The translations under genes and the position numbers were made by a program. From contig JAZUFE010000022.1 of assembly GCA_045640525.1 (NCBI GenBank), forward strand, positions 1-64,000: a stretch of DNA of 64,000 bases, read 5' to 3'. This document shows positions 25,798 to 34,087 of the stretch, in pieces. The DNA comes from JAILLW01 sp045640525. Lineage in GTDB: Bacteria; Bacillota; Clostridia; Lachnospirales; Lachnospiraceae. Each line of letters starts with the position of its first letter. The stretch's first letter is position 1. Below the pieces are notes generated by a model. The model saw only the letters and a list, made by a program, of their open reading frames with translations, searched no databases and had not been told where the DNA came from.

Positions 25798-26673
25798 ATG
25801 AAGTATTGTCCAAATTGCGGAAATCAACTGCCTGATGATGCACTGTTTTGTAATGCGTGCGGTCAAAAAGCAGATGATTCGGCTTCTTCTCAAAACGCAA
25901 ATATCGATCAAACATCGAATTCCGTACAATCTGTTGTCAACGAACAGACTGAAACTTTTCCGGCTCCAAAGGGCAAGAAGGGAAAAGTTATATTGATATC
26001 TGTTATATGCGGCTTACTGATAGCCGGAGTGGCTGTTGCAATAATACTGATAAATGTACTTGGCGGAGCAAAAGGGGCTGTGAGATCAATCATTAATGCA
26101 GCCGAAAACAGTGATGCCAAGAAACTGCTTAATGCAACTGCTCCCAAGGAAATATTGGAAGATTACCTTGGCTTTGAGCATGATGTGGATGTGGATGAGT
26201 TCGCTGATTTCTTTAATGCAGAATTACAGGCATTTTGGAATATTGCATCGGAATGCGGAGAATGTGAGCTGGAGTGCGAGATTAAAGCAATTGAGGACAT
26301 CGAACAGCTAAAGAAAATGAAAAAATATTCTCCGGTTAACAATCTTAAGAGTTTCAAGAAAATTATGAAGCAAAAATATGCAGATTATGATTTTGAAGCT
26401 GATGATATCAAGGAATGTTCGGCCGCAAGAATATCATATACATTTACGGTAGATAAGAAGAGAGTCGACAAGGGAAATATCGATATTCTAGTTTATAAGT
26501 ACCATGGAGACTGGTTTGTGCTAAATGTCAAAGACGTGAATGAAGCAATTCCGGAACCGCTGTTTAACCCGATAGATATGATTAATATGCTACAGTACGA
26601 CTATCCTGAAGTATACGAGGATTATAGTAAGGAATACAAAAATATTAGAGCAGAATATGATATTAACCTGTAA
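25798..26673 (+). CDS. Zinc-ribbon membrane protein with extracytoplasmic C-terminal domain
   Basis: A 291-aa protein. The N-terminal 25 residues form a zinc ribbon (CPNCG, then CNACG). A Ser/Gln/Asn-rich linker leads to one membrane helix (about 63-87), and the remaining ~200 residues should be outside. The latter part, with VRSIINAAENSDAKKLLNA and WFVLNVKDVNEA, resembles NTF2-like or DUF4878-type domains that accumulate around zinc-ribbon membrane proteins in Clostridia. Strong ribosome site AAGGAGG. Located directly after ackA, probably by readthrough; function unknown. Confidence 0.8.
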   Translation: MKYCPNCGNQLPDDALFCNACGQKADDSASSQNANIDQTSNSVQSVVNEQTETFPAPKGKKGKVILISVICGLLIAGVAVAIILINVLGGAKGAVRSIINAAENSDAKKLLNATAPKEILEDYLGFEHDVDVDEFADFFNAELQAFWNIASECGECELECEIKAIEDIEQLKKMKKYSPVNNLKSFKKIMKQKYADYDFEADDIKECSAARISYTFTVDKKRVDKGNIDILVYKYHGDWFVLNVKDVNEAIPEPLFNPIDMINMLQYDYPEVYEDYSKEYKNIRAEYDINL

Positions 26674-26680
26674 ATAATTC

Positions 26681-26709
26681 TTGACAAAGGCAACTTGTGT
26701 CGTTATACT
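26681..26709 (+). promoter_or_regulatory. Near-consensus sigma-A promoter for the DUF177-rpmF operon
   Basis: A perfect TTGACA (26681-26686) is separated by 17 bases from TATACT (26704-26709). Initiation seven bases after the -10 box would fall at about 26716-26717, on the GTG start of the next gene. Confidence 0.85.
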
Positions 26710-26716
26710 TTTTTAA

Positions 26717-27256
26717 GTGTGCGAAACTGTTAAGATAAATCTGTTTGATTTATTTACCACAAACGAAAAAACCAAAACTGAAGAATTGGAATATATTTCC
26801 GACGAGTTTCATCTTGCGAACGCTACATACCCGGTAGCAAGTAAGTCGCCAATTAAACTCGAGTTTCATACTTTTGAAACCGGCAAGGTAAGGCTTAGCG
26901 GAAGCTTCAATATAGAGTTGTTGATTCCGTGCGACAGATGTTTGGATGATGTTTCGGTTAATATCAAATGCGATTTTGATTCTGTTCTTTTCTCTGAGAC
27001 AATCAGTGGATATGAAGAGAACGATGATAATGGTTTTTTGCAGGGGAACGATTTCGATGTATATGATTTCGTTAATTCTAATGTGTTAATGAACATGCCG
27101 TCGAAGGTTTTATGTCAAGAGGATTGTAAGGGCCTGTGTCCTGTGTGCGGATGCAACAAGAACAAAACAGCCTGCGAATGCGATACTTTTGTACCGGACC
27201 CCAGAATGGCAGTTATTTCAGATATTTTTAATGCAAATAAGGATAAGGAGGTGTAG
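26717..27256 (+). CDS. DUF177 / YceD family protein, possibly leaderless
   Basis: A 179-aa cytoplasmic protein of the DUF177 family, which nearly always sits next to rpmF and is associated with 23S rRNA or large-subunit processing. Visible traits: N-terminal INLFDLF, central LIPCDRCLDDV, and the C-terminal Cys-rich CQEDCKGLCPVCGCNKN. The only plausible start is GTG 26717; no ATG or Shine-Dalgarno lies in the right place, and the strong promoter puts the mRNA 5' end at this codon. rpmF follows two bases after the stop. Confidence 0.88.
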   Translation: MCETVKINLFDLFTTNEKTKTEELEYISDEFHLANATYPVASKSPIKLEFHTFETGKVRLSGSFNIELLIPCDRCLDDVSVNIKCDFDSVLFSETISGYEENDDNGFLQGNDFDVYDFVNSNVLMNMPSKVLCQEDCKGLCPVCGCNKNKTACECDTFVPDPRMAVISDIFNANKDKEV

Positions 27257-27258
27257 AT

Positions 27259-27441
27259 ATGTCAATCTGTCCTAAGAATAAATCTTCTAAAGGTAGAAGA
27301 GATAAGAGACGCGCTAATTGGAAGATGAGCCCTGTTAACTTAGTTAAGTGCAGCAAGTGTGGTGCTTTAATGATGCCTCACAGAGTATGTAAGGCTTGTG
27401 GCGCATACAATAAGAAGGAAGTTATTTCTGTAGAGGATTAA
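27259..27441 (+). CDS. rpmF: 50S ribosomal protein L32
   Basis: A 60-aa L32 with N-terminal MSICPKNKSSKGRRDKRRANWKM-type sequence (basic) and a zinc ribbon formed by CSKCG and CKACG, i.e. the zinc-binding (C+) paralog. Ribosome site AAGGAGGTG just upstream, two bases after the DUF177 stop. A terminator follows 22 bases downstream. Confidence 0.98.
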   Translation: MSICPKNKSSKGRRDKRRANWKMSPVNLVKCSKCGALMMPHRVCKACGAYNKKEVISVED

Positions 27442-27463
27442 TTTCGTTTGAATTCGATTTGAT

Positions 27464-27492
27464 GAGGATGTCTTAAGGACATCCTCTTTTTC
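27464..27492 (+). terminator. Rho-independent terminator after rpmF
   Basis: A 9-bp stem (GAGGATGTC / GACATCCTC) with a TTAAG loop, followed by TTTTTC. Confidence 0.92.
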
Positions 27493-27502
27493 GTATAATA
27501 AA

Positions 27503-27585
27503 TCGTCCGCTTACCCGCGCACAGTTGCAAGAACCCACTGCCCATCCGCCCGCCCGCAGTTGCACGCAATTGCAAGACGTCGACT
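27503..27585. other. Short GC-rich intergenic island with repeated CAGTTGCA-type words
   Basis: This 80-base stretch between the rpmF terminator and the plsX promoter is far richer in C and G than its surroundings. It holds three related 11-mers: CAGTTGCAAGA (27522), CAGTTGCACGC (27557) and CAATTGCAAGA (27567), the last two overlapping by one base. It has no ORF of note. It could be a remnant of a dispersed repeat or a binding site cluster; the sequence alone does not tell. Confidence 0.5.
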
Positions 27586-27600
27586 CGAAAGTGTTATTAC

Positions 27601-27629
27601 TTGATTTTTCGACATTGGTCTTGTATAGT
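27601..27629 (+). promoter_or_regulatory. Promoter of the plsX operon
   Basis: TTGATT and TATAGT lie 17 bases apart. Initiation near 27636 leaves a short leader with AAGGAG before plsX. I see no clear FapR operator. Confidence 0.6.
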
Positions 27630-27656
27630 AAATAGTGCGTTATTAAGGAGAAAACA

Positions 27657-28670
27657 ATGGCTGATTATGTTAAAGTTGCTCTTGATGGCATGGGTGGAGA
27701 TAATGCTCCTTTGGAAATTGTTAAAGGTGCTGTTGAGGCTGTAAACGAATCGAATAAGGTAAAGGTATATATTACAGGATATGAAGATGTAATTAAGGAA
27801 GAACTTTCCAAATATACCTTTAATAAGGAACAAATAGAAATAGTACCTACGACAGAGGTAATAGAGACAGCCGAACCGCCGGTTATGGCTATAAGAAAGA
27901 AGAAGGATTCTTCTTTGGTTAAGGCATTGAGCATGGTCAAAGACAAAGAATGCGATGCATATGTATCGGCCGGCTCAACAGGAGCAACGTTAGTCGGGGG
28001 ACAGGTCATAGTAGGAAGAATCAAAGGGGTGGAGAGAGCACCTCTGGCACCGCTTATACCGACGATTAACGGTGTATCGCTTTTGATAGACTGTGGAGCA
28101 AATGTTGATGCAAGAGCAAGCCATCTTTTACAGTTCGCCAAAATGGGCTCTGTTTATATGGAATCCATTATGGGAGTTAAGAACCCTAAAGTCGGAATTG
28201 TTAATATAGGTGCGGAAGAAGAAAAGGGTAACGCATTGGTAAAGGAAACTTTTCCGTTGCTGAAGAATTGTCCGGACATCAATTTCGTAGGTTCGGTAGA
28301 AGCAAGAGATATTCCATACGGTGCGGTTGATGTTGCTGTTTGCGAAGCTTTCACCGGAAATGTAATACTCAAAATGTATGAAGGCGTTGGCGGAGCTATG
28401 CTCAGTAAAGTCAAAGAAGGAATGATGAGCTCCTTTAAAGCTAAAATAGGTGCGCTTTTGGTTAAGGATGCCTTGAAATCGACTCTGAAGAAATTTCAGT
28501 CAGACGAGTATGGCGGTGCACCGATGCTGGGACTTAACGGTTTGGTTGTAAAGACACACGGAAGTTCTAAAGCAAAAGAGATTAAAAATTCAATTTTGCA
28601 ATGTATTTTATTTAAAGAACAGAATATTGATCAAAAGATTAAAGAAAAAATTGCCATAGAAGAGGCATAA
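27657..28670 (+). CDS. plsX: Phosphate acyltransferase PlsX
   Basis: Makes acyl-phosphate from acyl-ACP as the first step of phospholipid synthesis in Gram-positives. The 337-aa protein has the N-terminal VALDGMGGDNAPLEIVKGAVEA-like motif, SAGSTGA, LLIDCGANVDA, VGIVNIGAEEEKGN and CEAFTGNVILKM. Length typical. First gene of plsX-acpP-rnc-smc-ftsY, a conserved Firmicutes order. Confidence 0.97.
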   Translation: MADYVKVALDGMGGDNAPLEIVKGAVEAVNESNKVKVYITGYEDVIKEELSKYTFNKEQIEIVPTTEVIETAEPPVMAIRKKKDSSLVKALSMVKDKECDAYVSAGSTGATLVGGQVIVGRIKGVERAPLAPLIPTINGVSLLIDCGANVDARASHLLQFAKMGSVYMESIMGVKNPKVGIVNIGAEEEKGNALVKETFPLLKNCPDINFVGSVEARDIPYGAVDVAVCEAFTGNVILKMYEGVGGAMLSKVKEGMMSSFKAKIGALLVKDALKSTLKKFQSDEYGGAPMLGLNGLVVKTHGSSKAKEIKNSILQCILFKEQNIDQKIKEKIAIEEA

Positions 28671-28689
28671 AGGAAAGGAATTAACAACA

Positions 28690-28920
28690 ATGGAATTCGA
28701 AAAACTCAAAAAAATTATCGCGGATGTATTAAATGTTGATCCTGAAGAAATAACGATGGAGACCACATTCCTTGATGATCTTGGAGCAGACTCTTTGGAT
28801 GTATTCCAGATTATTATGGGAATCGAAGAAGAATTTGATATTGAAGTGCCTGCAGAAGATGCAGAAAAGATTACAACCGTAGAAGATGCGGTTACACTTA
28901 TAAAATCAGCAACTAATTAA
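28690..28920 (+). CDS. acpP: Acyl carrier protein
   Basis: A 76-aa acidic four-helix protein. The phosphopantetheine attachment serine is Ser35 in LGADSLDVFQI. Carries growing acyl chains in fatty-acid synthesis and donates them to PlsX, encoded just upstream. Ribosome site AAAGGAA. A stable hairpin follows the stop codon. Confidence 0.98.
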   Translation: MEFEKLKKIIADVLNVDPEEITMETTFLDDLGADSLDVFQIIMGIEEEFDIEVPAEDAEKITTVEDAVTLIKSATN

Positions 28921-28925
28921 GCGGA

Positions 28926-28951
28926 GTTAAAAGCCCTAACGGGCTTTTAAC
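28926..28951 (+). terminator. Hairpin between acpP and rnc (partial terminator or processing site)
   Basis: A perfect 11-bp stem (GTTAAAAGCCC / GGGCTTTTAAC) with a TAAC loop, starting six bases after the acpP stop. No T run follows, so it probably attenuates or stabilises the abundant acpP mRNA and lets some transcription continue into rnc. Confidence 0.7.
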
Positions 28952-28966
28952 TATGATTGGGTGGTT

Positions 28967-29644
28967 ATGAATACAATAGATATATCCGAATTGGAAGAAA
29001 CAATCGGCTACGTGTTTAAGGACAAGGAACTGGCTAAACTGGCATTAACACATAGCTCATATTCGAATGAAATGAAGATTAACAAGTACGGAAATTATGA
29101 AAGGCTCGAGTTCTTGGGAGATGCCGTGCTTGAATTGGTGAGCTCACTTTTCTTCTATGAGAAATATCCACAGAAGAATGAGGGCGAATTAACGAGACTG
29201 AGATCTTCAATGGTTTGCGAAATGTCATTGGCATACTGTGCAAGGGAATTCGGACTACAGAATTATATACTCTTGGGAAAAGGTGAGGAAGCAACTCACG
29301 GAAGAGACAGAGATTCGATAGTGTCTGATGTTTTTGAGGCATTGTTGGGAGCAATATATCTTGATAGTGGTTTTGAAACCGCTCAGAAATTCGTTATTTC
29401 GCATGTAATGAAGGACTTGGAGAATAAGCAATTGTTTTATGATGCGAAAACAATTCTTCAGGAGAGAGTTCAAAGCGAAGGGAAGACATTGGTTTACGAA
29501 TTGGCCAAGGAAGAAGGCCCGGATCATGATAAGCGATTTACGGTTAATGCAATAATTGACAATGAAGTATGTGCTGTTGGAACGGGCAAGTCCAAAAAGA
29601 GTGCCGAACAGCAGGCCGCTTACGAAATTTTGAAGAAGAAATGA
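28967..29644 (+). CDS. rnc: Ribonuclease III
   Basis: Double-strand-specific endonuclease for rRNA and mRNA processing. From the ATG at 28967 it is 225 aa: N-terminal RNase III domain with the signature NYERLEFLGDAVLEL and the second metal site DVFEALLGAIYLDSGF, then a dsRNA-binding domain (about 155-223) ending in GKSKKSAEQQAAYEIL. The GGGTGG site upstream favours this ATG over the GTG two codons earlier. Followed nine bases later by smc. Confidence 0.97.
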   Translation: MNTIDISELEETIGYVFKDKELAKLALTHSSYSNEMKINKYGNYERLEFLGDAVLELVSSLFFYEKYPQKNEGELTRLRSSMVCEMSLAYCAREFGLQNYILLGKGEEATHGRDRDSIVSDVFEALLGAIYLDSGFETAQKFVISHVMKDLENKQLFYDAKTILQERVQSEGKTLVYELAKEEGPDHDKRFTVNAIIDNEVCAVGTGKSKKSAEQQAAYEILKKK

Positions 29645-29653
29645 TGGTGAGTT

Positions 29654-32600
29654 ATGTATCTAAAATCCATTGAAATACACGGATTTAAATCCTTTGCAAA
29701 CAAAATAGTATTCCAATTTCATAACGGTATTACGGGAATAGTGGGCCCTAACGGTTCCGGTAAATCCAATGTTGCCGATGCGGTTCGTTGGGTTTTGGGT
29801 GAACAAAGAATTAAGCAGCTGCGTGGGGCATCTATGCAGGATGTTATTTTTTCAGGTACGGAGCTTAGAAAACCGCAGGGTTATGCATACGTAGCAATTA
29901 CTCTTGATAATTCGGACCATCAACTGGCGACCGATTTTAATGAGGTGACTGTAGCAAGAAGAATATACAGATCCGGTGAAAGCGAGTATATGCTTAACGG
30001 AACACCGTGCAGACTAAAAGACGTAAACGAACTTTTCTATGATACAGGTATAGGTAAAGAAGGTTATTCTATCATAGGACAAGGTCAGATTGATAAGATT
30101 CTGTCCGGTAAACCTGAGGAAAGAAGAGAACTGTTCGACGAGGCGGCAGGTATTGTCAAATTTAAGAAACGTAAAGCCGCTGCGGTTAAAAAGCTTGAAG
30201 ACGAAGCCAATAATTTGGTTAGAATTACAGATATTCTCAGCGAACTTGAAAAGCAGGTAGGCCCATTGGAAAGGCAATCGGAAAAGGCCAAAATATACCT
30301 GAAAAAGAAGGAAGAATTAAAGACAGTGGATGTTAACATGTTCCTTCTTGAAAACAAGGATTTGGAAGATAAACTTTCAAAGACCGAGGAGAATCTTAAG
30401 ATTGCCAATGATGACCTTGAGAAGACTACGTCATCATATGAATCTATTAAGGATGAATACGATAAGGTGCAGACAGAGATTGAGTCTTTGGAAGCATCCA
30501 TAAATGATAAAAGAGCTCAGCTTTCAAATACCAACGTATTGCGTGGTAAATTGGAGGGTGAGATTAATGTATTGAAAGAACAGATTAATTCTGCCAAGTC
30601 AAACGAGGAACACTTTGCAACACGTGTGAAGAATATAAAGGCCGAAATCGAAACAAGGAATGAGCAAAGAGAAGGTTTGGCTAAAGATAAGGGCATTGTT
30701 GATGAGCAGGTTGCTTCAATCGAAAGCCGCAGAAGCGAAGCACGTGCTAAACTCGAAAGTGTTCAAAGCAAAATAGAAGAACTGAATACGAATATCGAGA
30801 GCGGTAAAAATACAATTATCGATACTCTTAATTCACGTGCAACGATTAAGTCCAAGCTTTCAAGACTTGATTCAATGACTGAAAGCATAAACATAAGAAA
30901 ATCCGAACTTACGTCAAGACTGCTGCGAATAAAGTCGGATGAGGCTAAGCAGGCAGAAACAATGAAAGCTCTTGAAGCCGAATTCGATAAAATAGGTGAA
31001 GAGATTCAAAAACTCAAAGATGAGCAGGATAACAAAGAAGAAGAATTGGCGCTGATTCGTGAGGATATGGCCAAGAAGGATGAATTATCCAGAGATCTTC
31101 AGGTTAAGTATCATCAGTCAAAATCCAAATTGGAGGCCTTGTCAAATCTTACGGAAAGGTATGAAGGCTATGGCGGTTCGGTTAAAGCCGTTATGGAGAG
31201 AAAGGAAAGCGAGAAGGGTATCATAGGTGTAGTAGCCGATATCATCAAGGTTGATCCTAAGTATGAAACCGCGATAGAAACCGCACTCGGAGGCAATATC
31301 CAAAATATTGTAACCGATGATGAAGAAACTGCGAAAAAAATGATTTCATTTTTGAAGCAGCATAAAGCCGGCAGAGCGACTTTCTTACCGCTTACATCAA
31401 TTACCAATCCACAGGAATTTAAAAATCCCGAAGCTCTTAAGGAAAAGGGAGTTATCGGAATGGCAGATGAGTTGGTTAATACGGATAAAAAATATCGTGA
31501 TGTAGCCAAGTCTATGCTTGGAAGAATCGTAGTTGTCGATAATGTCGATAACGCTGTTAAGATAGCAAGAAAGTTTGAATACGGAATCAGAATGGTAACT
31601 CTTGAAGGTGAATTGCTGGTTCCCGGAGGCGCGATTTCCGGAGGTACATTCAAGAACAGTTCGAATCTTCTTTCAAGAAGAAGAGAAATGGATGAGCTTG
31701 AAACTCAGGTTAAAGAGTATTTAAAGCAGATTGATGAAACTTTATCCGATATAGAGCAAACCAAGAAAAAGAGAAATGAATTAAGACTTGCCATAGAAGA
31801 AATCAAGTCTGAACAGCAAAGAAAGCTGATTGACCAGAATACAGCAAGACTTAATGTTTTAAAAGCAGAGGAACGAAAGAACGAAGCTTCTGAGGGTTCT
31901 TTGGAACTTAAGAACGAAGAACGTGAAATTGAGGAGCAGATTAAAGATATTCTCGAAAACAAAGAGAAAATCAAGGCGGAATTATCGGAATCCGAAGTTT
32001 TGGAGAAGAATGTAGAGAAGCAGATAGAAGACTTCCAAAAGGAACTCGAGGCCAAAAGAGATGAAGAAACCGAGCACCTTGCGAAAGTTTCGGAATGGGA
32101 TGTCGAAGCGGAAAAAATGCTTCAGCAGCAAGGATTCCATCAACAGAACCTTGATCGTATAGATGAAGAAATTGCCAAATATACGAGTGAACTTAATGAA
32201 GTTGAAGAGTCATTGAAAACTTCGCTAAGTGATGTTGAGTTTAAAAAGCAGAGTATTAAAGAAATCGAAGAGACTATTAAGGCTTCGCATACAACTCAGT
32301 CTGATACGGAGATTAGCCTGAACGAAGAAACTGCGCGTAAGGATGAGCTTACGGCCAAGCAGAAAACATTCTTTGACGACAGAGAAGCAATGAATGAGAA
32401 AATGGCTTCTTTGGATAAGGAAGTATACAGACTTACCAATCAGAAAGAGCGTTACGAAGAAAGTATAGCCGAGAGAATTTCGTATATGTTTGAAGAATAC
32501 GAAATTACATTGGTGGATGCAGCTTCATTACGTAATGAGGAAATGACAGACCTGTCATCTATGAAGAAAATGTCTTCTAAGCTAAAGAGCGAGATAAAGG

Positions 32601-33214
32601 GTCTGGGTGATGTAAACGTTAATGCAATCGAAGATTACAAGAATGTTATGGAGCGTTTCACTTTCCTTAAGACCCAGCATGATGATTTGGTAGAGGCCAA
32701 GAAAACTTTAGAGAATATTATTGTGGAACTGGATACTGCTATGCGTAAACAGTTCGGAGAAAAATTCAAAGAAATAGAAAAAGAGTTTAATAAAGTGTTC
32801 AAGGAATTGTTCGGCGGAGGAACAGGTTCGCTCGAACTTATTGAAGACGAAGATATTTTGGAAGCGGGAATAAGTATTATCGCACAACCTCCCGGTAAAA
32901 AGCTTGGTAATATGATGCAACTTTCCGGCGGAGAGAAAGCATTGACTGCGATAGCTTTATTGTTTGCAATTCAAAATCTGAAACCTTCACCTTTCTGCTT
33001 ACTTGATGAAATAGAAGCGGCACTTGATGAATCGAATGTAGTAAGATTTGCTTCGTATTTGCACAAACTGACCAAGAACACTCAGTTTATTGTAATTACT
33101 CACAGAAGAGGAACTATGGAGCAGGCAGACAGATTATACGGTATTACCATGCAGGAGAAGGGCGTTTCGGCACTTGTATCCGTTAATCTTATTGATGAGG
33201 AGCTTGATGATTAA
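29654..33214 (+). CDS. smc: Chromosome segregation protein SMC
   Basis: Condensin ATPase of 1186 aa that organises and segregates the chromosome. Walker A GPNGSGKSN near residue 32, two long coiled-coil arms rich in Glu/Lys (~170-500 and ~670-1010), a hinge domain at about 510-660 (GVVADIIKVDPKYETAIETA to GGAISGGTF), ABC signature LSGGEKAL at 1090 and Walker B LLDEIEAALDE at about 1117. Its last base is the first base of the ftsY start codon. scpA/scpB are not in the window. Confidence 0.98.
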   Translation: MYLKSIEIHGFKSFANKIVFQFHNGITGIVGPNGSGKSNVADAVRWVLGEQRIKQLRGASMQDVIFSGTELRKPQGYAYVAITLDNSDHQLATDFNEVTVARRIYRSGESEYMLNGTPCRLKDVNELFYDTGIGKEGYSIIGQGQIDKILSGKPEERRELFDEAAGIVKFKKRKAAAVKKLEDEANNLVRITDILSELEKQVGPLERQSEKAKIYLKKKEELKTVDVNMFLLENKDLEDKLSKTEENLKIANDDLEKTTSSYESIKDEYDKVQTEIESLEASINDKRAQLSNTNVLRGKLEGEINVLKEQINSAKSNEEHFATRVKNIKAEIETRNEQREGLAKDKGIVDEQVASIESRRSEARAKLESVQSKIEELNTNIESGKNTIIDTLNSRATIKSKLSRLDSMTESINIRKSELTSRLLRIKSDEAKQAETMKALEAEFDKIGEEIQKLKDEQDNKEEELALIREDMAKKDELSRDLQVKYHQSKSKLEALSNLTERYEGYGGSVKAVMERKESEKGIIGVVADIIKVDPKYETAIETALGGNIQNIVTDDEETAKKMISFLKQHKAGRATFLPLTSITNPQEFKNPEALKEKGVIGMADELVNTDKKYRDVAKSMLGRIVVVDNVDNAVKIARKFEYGIRMVTLEGELLVPGGAISGGTFKNSSNLLSRRREMDELETQVKEYLKQIDETLSDIEQTKKKRNELRLAIEEIKSEQQRKLIDQNTARLNVLKAEERKNEASEGSLELKNEEREIEEQIKDILENKEKIKAELSESEVLEKNVEKQIEDFQKELEAKRDEETEHLAKVSEWDVEAEKMLQQQGFHQQNLDRIDEEIAKYTSELNEVEESLKTSLSDVEFKKQSIKEIEETIKASHTTQSDTEISLNEETARKDELTAKQKTFFDDREAMNEKMASLDKEVYRLTNQKERYEESIAERISYMFEEYEITLVDAASLRNEEMTDLSSMKKMSSKLKSEIKGLGDVNVNAIEDYKNVMERFTFLKTQHDDLVEAKKTLENIIVELDTAMRKQFGEKFKEIEKEFNKVFKELFGGGTGSLELIEDEDILEAGISIIAQPPGKKLGNMMQLSGGEKALTAIALLFAIQNLKPSPFCLLDEIEAALDESNVVRFASYLHKLTKNTQFIVITHRRGTMEQADRLYGITMQEKGVSALVSVNLIDEELDD

Positions 33215-34071
33215 TGGCAGGTTTTTTTAGCCGAATTTTTTCGGGATTTAAAGAAATAGATGAAGATTTTTACGACGAGATATTTGAGACTCTTGTGGTG
33301 GGTGACACGGGAGTAAGAACGTCGGAAGAAATTGTTGAGAGATTAAAAGCACAGGTTAAAGAAAACAGGATTAAAAATCCTGAAGATTGTAAGGAATTTC
33401 TTAAGAAAAATATGAAGGACCTTATGAAAGTACCTGAAGATGCTTACGACTTTGAAAATAAGAGATCTGTTATTTTTGTTATCGGTGTAAACGGTGTCGG
33501 TAAGACAACAACCATTGGAAAACTTGCAAGCATTTATAAGAATCAGGGCAAGAAAGTTCTGATTTGTGCTGCCGATACATTCAGAGCTGCCGCAGGCGAG
33601 CAACTTGAAGAATGGTCACACAGGGCGGGCGTTGAGATGATTGGCGGTAAAGAAGGCCAGGATCCTTCTTCGGTATTGTTTGACGCAATTTCTTCAGCCA
33701 AAGCCAAAGAGGTGGATGTACTGTTGGTTGACACGGCAGGAAGACTGCATAACAAGAAGAATCTGATGGATGAACTTGAAAAAATGAATCGCTTAATTAA
33801 TTCATATTATCCTATGATTCACAGAGAAAACCTGGTTGTTTTGGATGGTACTACAGGTCAGAATGCATTAACACAGGCTAAGGAGTTTGCGCAGGTAGCC
33901 AAACTTACAGGCTTCATACTTACTAAGATGGACGGTACTGCCAAAGGCGGAATTGCAGTTGCAATCCATTCGGAACTCAATATTCCGGTTAAGTTCATCG
34001 GCGTAGGTGAAAAGGTAGAGGATTTAAAACGCTTTGACGCGGATTCGTACGTCGAGAGTTTATTTTGTTAA
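33214..34071 (+). CDS. ftsY: Signal recognition particle receptor FtsY
   Basis: SRP-receptor GTPase that docks ribosome-SRP complexes at the membrane. At 285 aa it has only the N and G domains, without the long acidic A domain of proteobacterial FtsY. G motifs: GVNGVGKTTT (P-loop), AADTFRAAA, DTAGRLHNK, TKMDGTAKGG, and a C-terminal FIGVGEKVEDLKRFD. Overlaps smc by one base. ilvA follows 16 bases downstream. Confidence 0.97.
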   Translation: MAGFFSRIFSGFKEIDEDFYDEIFETLVVGDTGVRTSEEIVERLKAQVKENRIKNPEDCKEFLKKNMKDLMKVPEDAYDFENKRSVIFVIGVNGVGKTTTIGKLASIYKNQGKKVLICAADTFRAAAGEQLEEWSHRAGVEMIGGKEGQDPSSVLFDAISSAKAKEVDVLLVDTAGRLHNKKNLMDELEKMNRLINSYYPMIHRENLVVLDGTTGQNALTQAKEFAQVAKLTGFILTKMDGTAKGGIAVAIHSELNIPVKFIGVGEKVEDLKRFDADSYVESLFC

Positions 34072-34087
34072 CAAAGAGGTAGATTAA

